A stretch of DNA of 64,000 nucleotides from Hybos culiciformis (lineage: Eukaryota; Arthropoda; Insecta; Diptera; Hybotidae), in the NCBI GenBank assembly GCA_964007475.1, contig OZ023274.1:30435250-30499249 (forward strand), given 5' to 3'. A model generated the notes under the pieces. That model saw nothing but the letters and a program-made list of their open reading frames with translations. It made no database searches and had not been told where the DNA came from. The translations under genes and the position numbers were made by a program. This document shows, piece after piece, positions 21,677 through 33,774 of this stretch (position 1 is the first letter of the stretch; every line of letters begins with the position of its first letter).

Positions 21677-22932
21677 TGGCTCGATCACAGCTAATACCGC
21701 AAAGCAATTTTTGAAGGAATGTTCCGGTAACATGTTCACAGCTCACAGCTAATTTAACCTGAAAGCAAAAAAAATCGGTGCGGTGTCTTAAAAAGGCATT
21801 CACTATGTGTTCTGGAACATCATTAAATCATGGTTATTTAATAAGCGTTTCCTAGCATTTAAACCGTTTTTGTTTATGATAAATTTGATATTTTTATCCA
21901 TTATATTGCTACTGCAGCGTTGTCTTATAAAATGTTTATCAATTGTTAATTAAAGTATGATTTTATACAATAGAAAAATATTTTTTATACGATCAATAAA
22001 TACCGATAATTTTGTGATTTTTAATCGATTGAATATTTAAAGCAATTTCAATAATTTCAAACGTTGTTATTTTCTTAATAATTTTTTATAACAAATTATA
22101 ACTTGTGATAATTTAGAAAGAATGGAAATCAAGTAATTAATTTGACCTTTTCCAAAAAAAATTACGGCAGCCGTCCCCCGTTTTCCGGAACGCTTTTTCC
22201 ACATAAAATTTCACATTCACAAGAGAAATTAAACCTAATTTAAAAAATCGACGAATTAGGCTTTATTTCTCATCTGTTCTTTCGTTAGGGGTTACAGCAT
22301 GGCAACGAATAACATTTATTTTTTGGAAAATGTTAGTTTATTTATGTTATGTCACTTTTCGTTTGAAATAAATGGGACTTAAAATTAAGAACAAAAACGA
22401 CTTAAAATAAAGAACAAAAACGACTTAAAATAAAGAACAAAAACGACTTAAAATAAAGAACAAAAACGACTTAAAGTAAATTTATTTTACGTCACTTTTC
22501 AATAAAGACATAAGATAAATTTACTTTATGTCGCTTTCATGTGGACATAAAATAAATTTACGTTATGTCCCTTTACCTTAAGACACCGAACCAAAAAAAT
22601 CAACTGCCAACAACTGCTTTTGTTTTTTTTATAATATGATTGTGACAGAAAAATGCCGCAAAAACAAATTTTGATGCAAAAGAAACGCAGTGAAAAAGAA
22701 ACAAAAAAATTATTTTGTGATGTAGTCAATTCTTTCAGGAGCAAAAAAAAAAATAAATTCAGTTTTCTAATTAATTATGAAATAATTTTAAGAAATTCTT
22801 TTTACAAAAAATCAAAAATTAATATCTTGCGTTTTTTATAATTTTTATTTAAAATAAATAAGAAGTAACGCAGAAAATCGGTTTTTACGGTAGCTCTTAA
22901 TTGCTTTGCGGTATTAGCTGTGATCGAGCCAT
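21677..22932. mobile_element. TIR element of about 1.26 kb
   Basis: The ends TGGCTCGATCACAGCTAATA and the following CCGCAAAGCAATT are repeated in inverse at 22899-22932. The interior includes a CGGCAGCCGTCCCCCG block shared with the 9894 element, a 23-bp tandem repeat and short frames without recognisable domains. Decayed relatives of the end (CTGTGATCAAGG) occur near 23027 and 24755. Confidence 0.75.
22374..22478. repeat. 23-bp tandem repeat, about 4.5 units
   Basis: The unit is ACTTAAAATAAAGAACAAAA plus ACG. Inner units are identical and the outer ones diverge. It lies inside the 21677-22932 element. Confidence 0.9.
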
Positions 22933-24422
22933 AAGATGTTAAATTTCTCTAAATTTGATTAAAATAAATTGAATAATAAGTTAGAAAATCATTTTTTACG
23001 GAACCTTTTAATCAAAAAGGTAAATTAACTGTGATCAAGGCATTGATTAGTTTTTACTGTTGATAATCAATGCAATTTGTTCATTTTAGAAGAACAAATC
23101 AAAAAATAAAGTTTAGAAGTACATATAACTAAAAAAGAAAGAAGGGAGAAGCAAACATGTTATTTTAATAAGAAAACGAATTTGTACTTACAAAAATATT
23201 ATTTAAGATTTTTTGAATTATGTGTGAGTTTTAGGCCGAGATGCATCTAGAGCATCTAGAGCACACTAAGAAGACGCGACTAACAGTGTACACTCAAGCG
23301 ATATAGGCGTCAATGGTAGTTGTAGAGATATCTCGTAGCCTCAATTGTTTTAACAAAACACTTTTACACTTTTCATGACTCAATCATAGCTGATTTATAC
23401 ATTTCAAATTTTGTTTAATATAATGCGATGACTTAAATCAGAGTTAAGATGGTGTCGGATGATGTCGGATTGAATACTAAAACTGGTTTTAAATTTTATA
23501 TGAAACAACGAGCGTACTCACACGTTCATCTTAATTTTGAATAACTACCTAAGTTAAAGCATTTTAGTAAATGGATTATTAAAAATTTATTTTAAAAATA
23601 AGATATAAAGTATTCTAGAACAGCGGTTTCCAAACTAGGGGTCGCAAACTAATTCAAGGGGGGTCGCAAAATTTTTAATATCGCGAAGTTTTTTAATGTA
23701 CCTAATTTTATAATAACACTTTTAAATTTTGCGTGCATTTATATGATTCAATTAAAATGCACTCATCTCTGTTTTAACACGAATTAGTCATAACATGAAT
23801 TCAAAATAATTTTCGTTCCGTTTTTCTATCAATTGTTTTGTTTAATACGATCAAATCAAATTCTAAGAAATTGTAGTTACATATTTCCGCCTTAGTAGGC
23901 TATTGATAGTGAGGTAAGAAGTACGGGGTGAAAATTAAAAAAGTACCCCCCTAGACATAAAATTAGTTCCGATTGTAATAAAAATCAAGATGAGTTTTGA
24001 TTTTCGATAAATATTTTTAATTCAAAATAAATTTTTTTAATATTTGCAATATTGATTTAATTTAAAAAAATATTTTATCGTCCAGAAAAAAGTACTAATT
24101 TATTATATTGTTGACGACTATTTTTAACGTTTTTTTTTTAATTTTCTGTTTTTACTTTGGCTATATGATTTAATTTTATTTTTAAATCTAATTATTTATT
24201 GAAAATCACGGTGGGCCCAACAATTATGTGGTTGTTTCAAAAATTATGAACAATACAAATCGATGAAAGATATTTTACAATCTTTTTTACAAACTCCTTT
24301 TTTCGGTTCTCTCGAATTATAATTTTTATACAACATGAACGCCTTATCGTTTTATTACCTTTAATTGTTAGAGCTATTTTCCAGTTAAATATTTAAAAAA
24401 AAAATTTAACTTGTTTTATTTT
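22933..24422. other. AT-rich with a probable hAT end fragment at 23623-23675
   Basis: CAGCGGTTTCCAAACTAGGG followed by GTCGCAAACTAATTC resembles the terminal repeat of hAT elements. The partner end was not found nearby. Otherwise the region has no supported gene. Confidence 0.4.
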
Positions 24423-24526
24423 AAACAATTCGTAAATATATGTTAATAAACAATTCGGAGGAGGCCAAGGCCCGAAATGGGCTGTAGCGCAATTGAATAA
24501 AAAGAAACAATTCGTAAATATATGTT
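24423..24526. mobile_element. 60-bp retro-insert with 22-bp target site duplication
   Basis: An exact 22-bp direct repeat beginning AAACAATTCGTAAATATATG occurs at 24423-24444 and 24505-24526. It flanks a 60-bp segment with GGAGGAGGCCAAGGCCCGAA and ATGGGCTGTAGCGC, ending in an A-rich AATAAAAAG tail. Long target duplications and an A-rich tail are typical of LINE-driven insertion; this would be an extreme 5' truncation. The GGGCTGTAGCGC motif resembles retroelement 3' ends I have seen in insects, from memory only. Confidence 0.65.
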
Positions 24527-25911
24527 TTATTTAATATTTAACAATTTGTGTATATTTTTTACTTTGGGGGTCCGTAAAGATTTATTTTTATTTAATATGG
24601 GGCATAGTAATATAAAGTTTGGAAATATAATGTTGGTTGATTTATTCGTACGTATAATATTTTCGCTTAATTGGAAGTTGAATTTTTGCATTGAAGTAAA
24701 ATAACTTGTGAATAGGCTTCCGGAACACGCCTCCAAAAATTACTTTACGGTGGTAGCTGTGATCAAGGTAATACAAATTCTTACTACAACCGAATTGTAT
24801 GAAAACTCCTAATCTATAGACGACTGTTATATACTTTTTGTGTTCTTGAACACAAAACGTCCGTGTGACGTATATTTTGTGTACAAACAAAAAAAACTAT
24901 ATAGAAATATATTAAACAATTTCTCACCAAAATAAGTTTATAGAATACGAATTTTAGCCTAATTTTATGCAATTCGACTTTTTCAAAATATTTTGCAAAA
25001 ATATGACAAATTATTTTTGCTTTTTATTGTTTTACATTTACAGTAAAAATTTTAATGAAATCAAGTACCTAATGTAATTTTTTCCATTACAAAAATATTT
25101 TATAATTTTTGTTAATTACTAATTGTTTGGAATTTTTTTAGTAACTAGTTAGGTATTGAACGCCTACTCCTTTAATACCACCGAACAATGTAACAGCGAT
25201 TGCGATTAAATAAGTATTTACTCATTTATCGCCAAGTCGTTTGTAGTTTTATAAATCATTCTCATATAGATAAATATCGGTGTCTTATTTTTTGATAGCA
25301 GTTTGTTGCTTGTAATCCTTATGTCTTCCTCATCTTCAGAAACATTAAAATAAGATTTTGGTCGAGTCTTTGTTTAACAAAATAAAATACTTTAAATCAA
25401 ATAATATTTTTTACATATAAAATTTTTTTTCTTTAAATATTGTAAACAAAATAAGATTTTGAACGTTGAAAAATTTTAATACTTACATAAGTAATTAAAA
25501 AAAAATTGAGAAAAATTTAAATAAACAAGAGAGCTCTTTAAAAAAAAAAGGGGACTAGTAATAAAATGTCACGCTATTTACTTAAATACGAAAAAAATAA
25601 TTTATTTCTTTGAAAAAAAAAAAAAAAAAAAAAAACGAATTAAAATAAATTAATTATTTTTTCAAGTGCCTCACTTTCACTAGTAAACAGTGTTTTTTTT
25701 CTCTCTCTTAATGTTAAAATCAAAAATTACATAGTCGGCTGAATGCTTCTGAGTAGATCACACAATTTTTACAGGTAGGAATCATTACTTCAGTTGCTCG
25801 TAACCAATAAAACTTTTTGGCGATACCCAAAATCTTGAATAAATTTACATACCTAAAATTTGCTGTCAGAAATATTAAAAGAAAAAATGTTTTATTAAAA
25901 AAAATTGTGCT
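24527..25911. other. AT-rich, no gene seen
   Basis: Several short frames on both strands have no domain or splice context. A long A-run lies near 25613-25634. Confidence 0.4.
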
Positions 25912-27325
25912 TAATCCCCCCTTTTACTTGCCATTTACACAGGATGTTTTCGAAGATTAAAATCAAGATTTTTTTGACTGTGTGTATAAAATTTGTATAA
26001 AACGAAAAAATCTTGATTTTAGTCTGGACTAAAAATCTTGCTTAAAATAAAGATATTTTGTGTCAAAAAAATGAGAAAAATGAGTTTCGAAAAAAAAATT
26101 ACAAAGAGCATGTCAAAAAAAAAAAGAAAAAGTAAATAATATAAATATAAAAAAAAAAGATTTTGATTTTTGGTTTGATTCTGAAATATTTTTCTTTTTT
26201 AATTTAAATTTTTAAAATTCATAAATTAAAAAGAAATTTAAACGAATAACAAACTAATTAAATTAAGAGAAAGAATATTTTTATTTTCTGCCTTTTTCAT
26301 GTTAACTAAATTGTTATTATGTTCTGCATGGAGATGTTTTAAAACAATTTTATGACTTATTATATCGATGAAAATTTTTCCGATGTATTTCCCGCTTTTT
26401 CGGGTTTTCCATGAAGTTTTCCACAAAAGCAACTTTATGCAACTCATTCCGCTCTACAACTTTGTCTCAGGTTGCAAAACGCTCAAACGCTTCCTTGGTC
26501 GGAAAAACTCCGGAAAAGCATTTTACATGAATTTTCATCGATTTGTCGGAGAGAAAGTAATAATGCCAGTTGATAGGGAACTTGATCCTGCATAATGTAG
26601 AAAACTTTTTTACCGGAAAAGTCGGAAAATCCCCGAAATTTTTTTGGAAAAATCAAAAAACTTTGCATTTTTCCTGAAACGGATTTATCACTAATCAAAT
26701 TTGTACCAAATTTTCAAATGATTTTTCCCGATTTTCCGTGAAAATTTCCGGTTCGAATTTTGATAGATTCAATTGTCACGCGATATGAACCTGTGTGCCA
26801 AATTTCAGCTCGCTGTGATGACGAAAAGTGGGTCTACGAGAGTGTCGAAAATAGTAAAGAAATAAATAAATAAACAGACAAATTCGTGTACGATAATTGT
26901 GGCATCAAAAACAGGAAATAATTAAACACACAAATTTCGTAACAAAAAATGTATTGGCCTCCTACCCAGCGATCTTCCCTTGAGGAGGACTTCAAAAGTT
27001 CGTCCGATCTCATTCAAATTTGGTACATTAAAAGAGGATATAATTAATTTTTTTTTATTTTGCTAAAATAGGTATAAGGCGCTTATCTGCTGAAAAACAT
27101 AATAAAAATATGTTTACTACCGGCCAACCAGATTTTGTTTCCATTTTGTCGACTTCGTATCCATAACTTTATTTTATTTATTTAAAAAATTAAAATATTT
27201 TAGTCCGAACTAAAATCTAGATTTTAAGCTGGACAGTGAAAATTATTTCGAAGATTTTTACGAAAATACATTCAAAAAAAATCTTCATTTTAATCTTCGA
27301 AAACATCCTGTATAAATGGGGGGTT
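25912..27325. mobile_element. TIR element of about 1.4 kb
   Basis: Left TAATCCCCC, then CCATTTACACAGGATGTTTT and CGAAGATTAAAAT, are matched in reverse at about 27285-27325. Inverted internal echoes (AAAATCTTGATTTTAGTC, AATCTAGATTTTAAGC) suggest repeated subterminal motifs. An interior block at 26380-26840 with TTTCAGCTCGCTGTGATGAC ends in AAATAAATAAATAAACAGAC and looks like a nested retroelement tail. No transposase recognised. Confidence 0.6.
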
Positions 27326-27660
27326 AGACTGGATGTTTTGGACTGAATGTTTTCGAAGATTAAGATATATAATACAATAATACAACTTTTTACATATAAT
27401 ACAACTATTTGAACGACAATCAGACTCGTCAGTTGTATTTATCTCCAGTATGTTTTTTTAAAAAAAAAGAAGTAATTTTATAACTGCTCCCTCATTCTCT
27501 AAACGCAATATTTTCCATTGTAGGTATCTGATTGTGATAAAGAAAGAAAACATAATTGGAAAAAATGAACCTTTTTTGAAAACCTTTAAAACTTGTTTAC
27601 GTATTATTATATCACACATGCAAAATTTTATCTTATAAAATTATTCAACAGAATTATAAG

Positions 27661-28220
27661 TAAAAAAAAAAATTAAATTAAAAATTTAAAAAACCCCCGA
27701 CACAAAAAAATACTTGAAACCCTATAAAAAGAAAACAATAACCGTGAAATTTTGATCCTACGTAAGTACGTATGAAATTTTTTGATTAAATGTTGTCGGG
27801 TCGGGGGATTGCTCTTTTCCTATAATTATTAGCTTAACGTTTTGTTAAAGAGCATACGTAACATGTGAAATGTTTTTTGCATGTAAATTTTTTTTGAGTC
27901 AATTTAATATGTAAGAGTTGTCGTTTATATTTTTGTTAACATTTATCTTGATAGTTTAGTTGTGTATTTAGTTTTTAAGTAGGTTCACTTTTAATTCTTA
28001 ATACTTACTTTAAAATTTTCGTTGTAGTTTTAATATAATTTTATTTAGGTAGGTGTTTTTATAGGAAAAGAGCGATCCCCGACGCGACAACATTTAATCA
28101 AAAAATTTCATACGTACTTACGTAGGATCAAAATTTCACGGTTATTGTTTTCTTTTTATAGGGTTTCAAGTATTTTTTTGTGTCGGGGGTTCTTTAAATT
28201 TTTAATTTAATTTTTTTTTA
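27661..28220. repeat. Foldback element copy 2, intact arms
   Basis: Arms of about 160 bp (27661-27824 and 28060-28220) are nearly perfect complements. They carry AACCCCCGACAC, ACCGTGAAATTTTGATCC, TACGTAAGTACGTA and ATTAAATGTTGTCGGG. The 235-bp loop is homologous to the loop at 2077-2300. No coding capacity. Confidence 0.9.
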
Positions 28221-28404
28221 TTTCATGCTTTTTATAGGGAATCCATAATTTTTTTATTTTATTTTTATTATTATTATTATTTTAATTAACTTTTCAACCA
28301 AAAGAATAAGTAATAAAAAAATAATTTTTTAAGTTAAATTGTTTTTTTTTTTTTAAATATTTTCAAGTTTTAATTTCGTTTGTTAATATTCTTCATTCCC
28401 TTTC

Positions 28405-28918
28405 AATATAGTGTACATTATTCTAGTAGTTAAGCCCTTTCATTTGATACCCATATTGAGGGAGTTGTGAAAAAATATGTAATCCGCCATTTTGTGGCAG
28501 CGGCCATCTTGGATTTTAAATTTGTTATAGTGTATAGTATTCTACTAGTCAAGCCCTTTCATTTGATACCCATATTAAGGGAGTTGTAAAAAATATGTAA
28601 TCCGCCATTTTGTGCTGGCAGCCATCTTGGATTTGAAATTTGTTATAATGTATAGTATTCTACTAGTCAAACCCTTTCATTTGATACCCATATTGAGGGA
28701 GTTCTGAAAAAATATGTAATCCGCCATTTTGTGACGGCGTCCATCTTGGACCGATTTTCATCAAACATAGCTAAGAACACTCCCGACTAATTCACCTTTC
28801 AAACAAAAAAAGAAAAATCAAAATCGGTTCATCCGTTCGGGAGCTACGATGCCACACACATACACACAGACACGTTAAACGCATAACACCCCTTGTTTTT
28901 GCGTCGGGGGTTAAAAAA
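28405..28918 (+). repeat. Retroelement 3' region, second copy with three ~125-bp units
   Basis: Same structure as 5925-6460: three units with TTTCATTTGATACCCATATT and TAATCCGCCATTTTGTG, then GATTTTCATCAAACATAGC, TTCATCCGTTCGGGAGCTAC, a CACACACATACACACAG run and TTTTTGCGTCGGGGGTTAAA. It is in the same orientation and better preserved. The coding part is absent. Confidence 0.75.
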
Positions 28919-29171
28919 CAGGAAAATTATAAAATATATATACCTATATAATTATGTTAATATGTATATTGTATATTTGTATAAATTCTCGTGTTACAAT
29001 TTTTGGAACGTAGTTCCTTAACGCGGCTTATGACTAATGAAAACAGAGGTGTGAAATAATAGAAAATTAGAAAACATTTACGAATGTAACGAAATTCTGT
29101 ATGTGTGATTCATAATCAAAAAAATATATTGTATTTTAATTTTTTTTTATTTTCACCTGTTTTTCTTGAAG

Positions 29172-29937
29172 GCGGAAGTGAGGGCGGAAGTGAGGGCGGA
29201 ATTGAGGGCGGAAGTGAGGGCGGAATTGAGAGCGGAAGTGAGAACGGAAGTGAGGTTGGAATTGGAAGTGAGGTTGGAATTGGAAGTGAGGGCGGAAGTA
29301 AAGGCGGAATTGAAGGCGAAAGTGAGGACGGAAGTGAGGGCGGGGTGAGGGCGGAATTGAGGGCGGGAGTTAGGGTGGAAGTGAGGGCAGAAGTGATGGC
29401 GAAAGTGAGGGCGGAAGTGAGGACGAAAGTGAGGACGGAAGTGAGGACGGAAGTTAGGGCGGAAGTGAGGGCGGAATTGAGGGCGGAAGTGAGGACGGAA
29501 GTGAGTTTGGAATTGGAAGTGAGGGCGGAAGTAAGGGCGGAAGTGAGGGCGGAATTGAGAGCGTAAGTGAGAGCGGAAGTGAGAGCGGAAGTGAGGGCGG
29601 AAGTGAGAGCGGAAGTTAGGGCGGAAGTAAGGGTGGGGTGAGGGCGGGAGTTAGGGTGGAAGTGAGGGCGGAAGTGAGGGCGGAAGTGAGGGCGAAATTG
29701 AGGGCGAAAGTAAAGGCGAAAGTGAGAGCGGAAGTGACGGCGGTAGTGAGGGCGGAAGTAAGGGCGGAAGTGAGGGCGGAAGTGAGGACGGAAGTGAGGG
29801 CGGAAGTGAAGGCGGAAGTGAGGGCAGATGTGAGGGCAGATGTGAGGGCAGATGTGAGGGCGGAATTGAAGGCGGAAGTAAGGGCGGAATTGAGGGCGAA
29901 AGTGAGGGCAAAAGTGAGGGCAGAAAAGACGGCAGAC
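29172..29937. repeat. 12-bp minisatellite (GGCGGAAGTGAG), about 60 units
   Basis: Units vary by substitution (GGCGGAATTGAG, GACGGAAGTGAG, GGCAGATGTGAG), and there are higher-order blocks with GGTTGGAATTGGAAGTGAG. Since 12 is a multiple of 3, frames stay open on both strands, giving Gly-Gly-Ser-Glu, Glu-Val-Arg-Ala or Pro-Ser-Leu-Pro repeats. I see no splice or start context that makes it a gene. It is strikingly GC-richer and strand-asymmetric (G on plus). Confidence 0.92.
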
Positions 29938-30117
29938 TTGTGTTATGATAATTCAACTTTTATGATAATTCAACTTTTTTTTTATGATATATAACTGAAG
30001 GTATTAAAATTAAATTATCATCAATAAAATTATATTGTTTGATGAAAAAAAGGAAATTTATTTTCAAATGTCACATTTTCAACTATTAGTTAAAAAAAAA
30101 ATTAAAAATTTACTTAA

Positions 30118-31661
30118 CCCTTCTCTTGGACTGTATCTACCCGGGTAGATATTTAATTTTTCAAATGCTCGTAACTTTTCTAATTTTGGTCAGAATTCGA
30201 AATGCTTTCGAGTCAGTGAACAAATTTTCGAATTATTCAAGAATATTTGGTTTGCATTAAAAAAAATATCGTTTTGCAGTTTTTATTCGCATTTTCTCAA
30301 AAAAACTACGTTGTTGGGCTATACATACCCAGGTAGACACCATACATTTTGTATAGAAATTTAATTTTTTATTTATTTTTTTTGTATAACAAGCTTATAA
30401 AATGTTTTTTTTTTTGGTCCGATGCGAGGCTTAACTTGAAGGATATAACTTTATTAGACATTATTAGTAAGTACGTACAATATAGACATTCAAACTCAAG
30501 AGCCAGGAGCCGAGGTCAATTAGGTGAAAAGCTCTTTCTTTGAGGTGAAAACTCTCTCTTTGGGTTGAAAAGCTTCCTGTTTGAGGTGAAAGGCTCACTC
30601 ACGATGAATTTTAAAGTTTTTAATAGGCGAATTAGATAAATTAGGGAGCTTTTAATGATTTTTTTCCAATTTTAGTATTTTACTCTGAATTTTTTTGCAG
30701 TTTATTTCAAATTTTGACTGTTGGTATTGTTTTCGCTAGATAGACTTCAAAGATTCAAAATAAAACTGTAAGATTTGAAAATGAACTGGTAAAAGCTATC
30801 TAATTTACCTAAGTCCTCTCGTCAAATACTTAAAAAATTCACCTCAAGAGATCTTTTAACCTAAAATAGGAAACTTTTCACCTCGAAAGGGGAGCTTTTC
30901 ACCTCAAAAAGGGAGATTTTCATCTAATTCACATCGGCTCCGGCAGGCAGACCTTCGAATATATGAAAAAAAATATTTAAAAATAAACTTTTTAAAAAAA
31001 GCTTTAATATATTCAAACTAAAAAGTAATAAAAAGTTAAATAGTAAAGTTATAGCAGAACCCCATCTCTCTCGTCTATAATCAGAGTCGCAGGCAGGGGA
31101 CACTAAACTAAATTACCATAAACTAAAAACTTTTGAAAATTTTGATATTTCTTAAATAATATGACTTTTTCTGTTATCTGATTTTGCAGAGGTTACTTGA
31201 CCAAGTAAAAATAATTATATTTATTCAAAAACCTTTAAATTGTTTTTTAAATGGTGGTTTAAATGGTTTAATGTACTTTTATCACATTTTCTTAAATTTG
31301 TTAAAAAAAAACTCAAGTTACTTTATCATAAAATAAGTTTCAATGTACCTAATTATACACAAAAATAATTTTTGATACGTTGGTGGACCATATACACCCA
31401 GGTAGATAAAATTTCGAAAAGAGGTAGTGGCTTGTTCCATGGTACAAATCCATGTTGAAATATATGAAATAATTAAAGGAAGATCTAAACTACCAGATTA
31501 TACCGTTTTTGAATCACTACAAAATAAAAAATAAAAAATAAAAATAATACAAAATAATTTTTGCTTTTTAAAAACTTTGCATACAAAATATATGGGAAAA
31601 ATTTTATCTACCCGGGTATATAGTCCAACAACGTTTATAAAAATTATGGTCCAAGTGAAGG
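30118..31661. mobile_element. piggyBac-like MITE with TTAA target site
   Basis: TTAA (30114-30117 and 31662-31665) flanks ends CCCTTCTCTTGGAC and GTCCAAGTGAAGG. piggyBac elements target TTAA and often start CCC. Inside, CTACCCGGGTAGAT and three variants (near 30330, 31400, 31605) recur as subterminal repeats next to GGACTGTAT/GGACCATAT-type words. No transposase frame, so non-autonomous. Confidence 0.7.
30507..30950. mobile_element. MITE nested in the piggyBac-like element
   Basis: The left end AGCCGAGGTCAATTAGGTGA matches the complement of the right end CATCTAATTCACATCGGCT. Each end is followed by two or three GAGGTGAAAAGCTC/CTCTTT units in mirrored order. The interior is AT-rich and non-coding. 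Confidence 0.6.
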
Positions 31662-32712
31662 TTAAATATATATTATTGGAAATGATAAATTTTTCAGCTT
31701 ATTTTCTGATTTGAACATGAACTTTTTTAAACTAACTAAAACCATTTTATATCCTTGTTAGTGTTTTGATTCGAGTCTTAAAGATCTGAAACTGTTCCAT
31801 TACCATAAATAACGTTTTAAAAATTTATTGAAGTGAATAATTTGTAAAATTTTCGCATGACACTTTTAAGAAGATGTAGGTAGTTGGTTAAAATCCAAAT
31901 ATACAATGTCAAATAGTCCTGTTTCATTTTATAACGACTTCGACTATAGATGCTTCTATATTTAATAAGCTGCAGATCTTAAATATCCAACATATTACAA
32001 AAGTATATATTTTATAAAATAAAGATCAAAACGGGAATAAAAAATCTTATTTTGATGAAAATATAGCCATCACTGCCACAACCACAGAACTATCAAAACT
32101 TAAAAAAAAGAAAATTAAAGGAAATAGCAACATACTTAGTAATATTGCATTTCAATATTATTTGAAAATTATACAAAATTTTATTTTTCCAAAAACTTTA
32201 AATGCGTTTCACTCAAAACTACACTTTTTCATACACACTGTTATTATACTAACCAGACGATAATAAGTAAGTTAATAATCAGTTTTTTTAGATACATCTT
32301 ACTCTAGTTTACATTATGTTAAATATTTTTTATGCACGGGAACGCGAAAGTTCATTCTGTTTTAAATAGGTTTCTCTTATGTCCAAAAAAATCTTGCTAG
32401 GTAAAAAAAATTTATAACTTTATTAATTCAAAATATACTTTTACGTGGAATTTTCTTATAAAAAAAAACAGATGTTTTTGTTTTGGTTTTTTTTTTTTTG
32501 GCGCGTGCTATCATTTTAAGTTACATACAAAATGTAAATGTAAAAGAATCATAAAAAAGAATTACAAAAAAAAAAGAGAAAAAAATTGGACCATATTCAC
32601 TGATCGTAACATTATTATTAACATTTATGTACATTATGTATAGTATCTCTTAAAGTATGTACATAACAGTGGTGTCGATCGCGTAATGATTTTAAGTCGA
32701 TTGCAAGCTATA
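31662..32712. other. AT-rich, no gene seen
   Basis: No domain-bearing frame or clear repeat boundary recognised. Confidence 0.4.
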
Positions 32713-32720
32713 ATGTAAGT

Positions 32721-33774
32721 CATAGTTTCTCAACCGGTGGTCCGCGGACCGGTGGTCCGTGAAGATTTTTTGGTGGTCCGCGAAAATTTTCTGTTGTTCA
32801 TATTAGCATTTGAAATGCTAATATTAACGTACATACTTACCTGTACAATGTTTTTTCAATAACAAAAAATTAAAAACAACAGAATTACAAAATGTATTTT
32901 TAATTACGATCTACTTCTTACAATGTCATGTTAGGTTAGTTCCAAAGATAACGGATTCGATTTTTAATTCTTGTTGAAAATGTTTTTTGTGTAAAACTAT
33001 TAACATATATATACATACATACATAACATACATAATATTGATGTAAACCGTAAATGCTTGTTAAAAATTATTGATGAACATTTGAGAGGGTTAACCCAAA
33101 ATTTTGATCGTTATTACCCCGATGATGAAGATCCACGTAAAGGAAATTTGTGGTTTCATGATCCATTTATAGAAAATGAAAATATTAATTCATGTTCATC
33201 TAACAATCAAGAAAAGGAAATGCTTATCGATCTGCCACATTAGTGTCGAGATATAAAACAAAAATTCTATGTCTTTTTTGGATTTACCTACAGAAAGAAT
33301 ATCCAGCTTTGAGTTATAAAGCTATAGAATTGTTATACCCATTTTCAACAACATATTCGTGTGAGAAAGCTTTTTCTACCATGATGATAATCAAAACCAA
33401 ACAAAGAAATCGTCTGGAATTGAGTCCCTTCGTCTTGCTGAAATTAAACTAACACCGCGATTTTCAATGATTATTGCAAATAAGCAGCAGCAGAAGTCAC
33501 ATTAATGAAAAGATTGGTTTTTGAAATTATTTATGAATTATCGAATTTTATGTTTTATATAATTTATAAATAATTGTTGAATTATATTTTATGTTTTTGT
33601 TTTAATGTTTTTAAATATTGGTTGTTAATAAAAATACAATTTTTTCTCAAATCAAATTATCAATTATATACTGATAAGCATACGTTATTTTAGTTTAATA
33701 ATAATGATTTGTTCCGCAAAAACTTTTTTTGATTTTTCGGTGGTCCGCGGATTCAAAAACGTTGAGAAACTATG
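32721..33774 (+). mobile_element. Deleted hAT transposon with 8-bp target duplication
   Basis: The 14-bp perfect terminal inverted repeats are CATAGTTTCTCAAC and GTTGAGAAACTATG. Exact target duplication ATGTAAGT lies at 32713-32720 and 33775-33782. GGTGGTCCGCGG blocks sit just inside both ends. The 1054-bp body retains only the C-terminal part of a transposase. The intact duplication indicates that this deleted copy moved as a unit, presumably with transposase supplied in trans. Confidence 0.93.
33058..33505 (+). pseudogene. hAT transposase C-terminal remnant, frameshifted
   Basis: Frame one (33058-33243) reads NFDRYYPDDEDPRKGNLWFH and DPFIENEN, then ends in a stop. Frame two (33243-33452) reads LQKEYPALSYKAIELLYPFS and TTYSCEKAFSTM, followed by NRLELSP, the hAT dimerisation block. 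A third frame to about 33505 reads LRLAEIKLTPRFSMIIANKQ. These match the C terminus of ZBED5/FAM200/SCAND3-type hAT transposases. The N-terminal zinc finger and catalytic core are gone, so it is inactive. Confidence 0.88.

Noticed and set aside
29105..29994. Long open frames through the 12-bp repeat on both strands
   Set aside because: They follow from a repeat unit divisible by three; no start context, splice sites or domain.
33058..33505. Possible domesticated ZBED-like host gene
   Set aside because: Two frameshifts, missing N-terminal and catalytic parts, and it sits inside intact hAT ends with target duplication.
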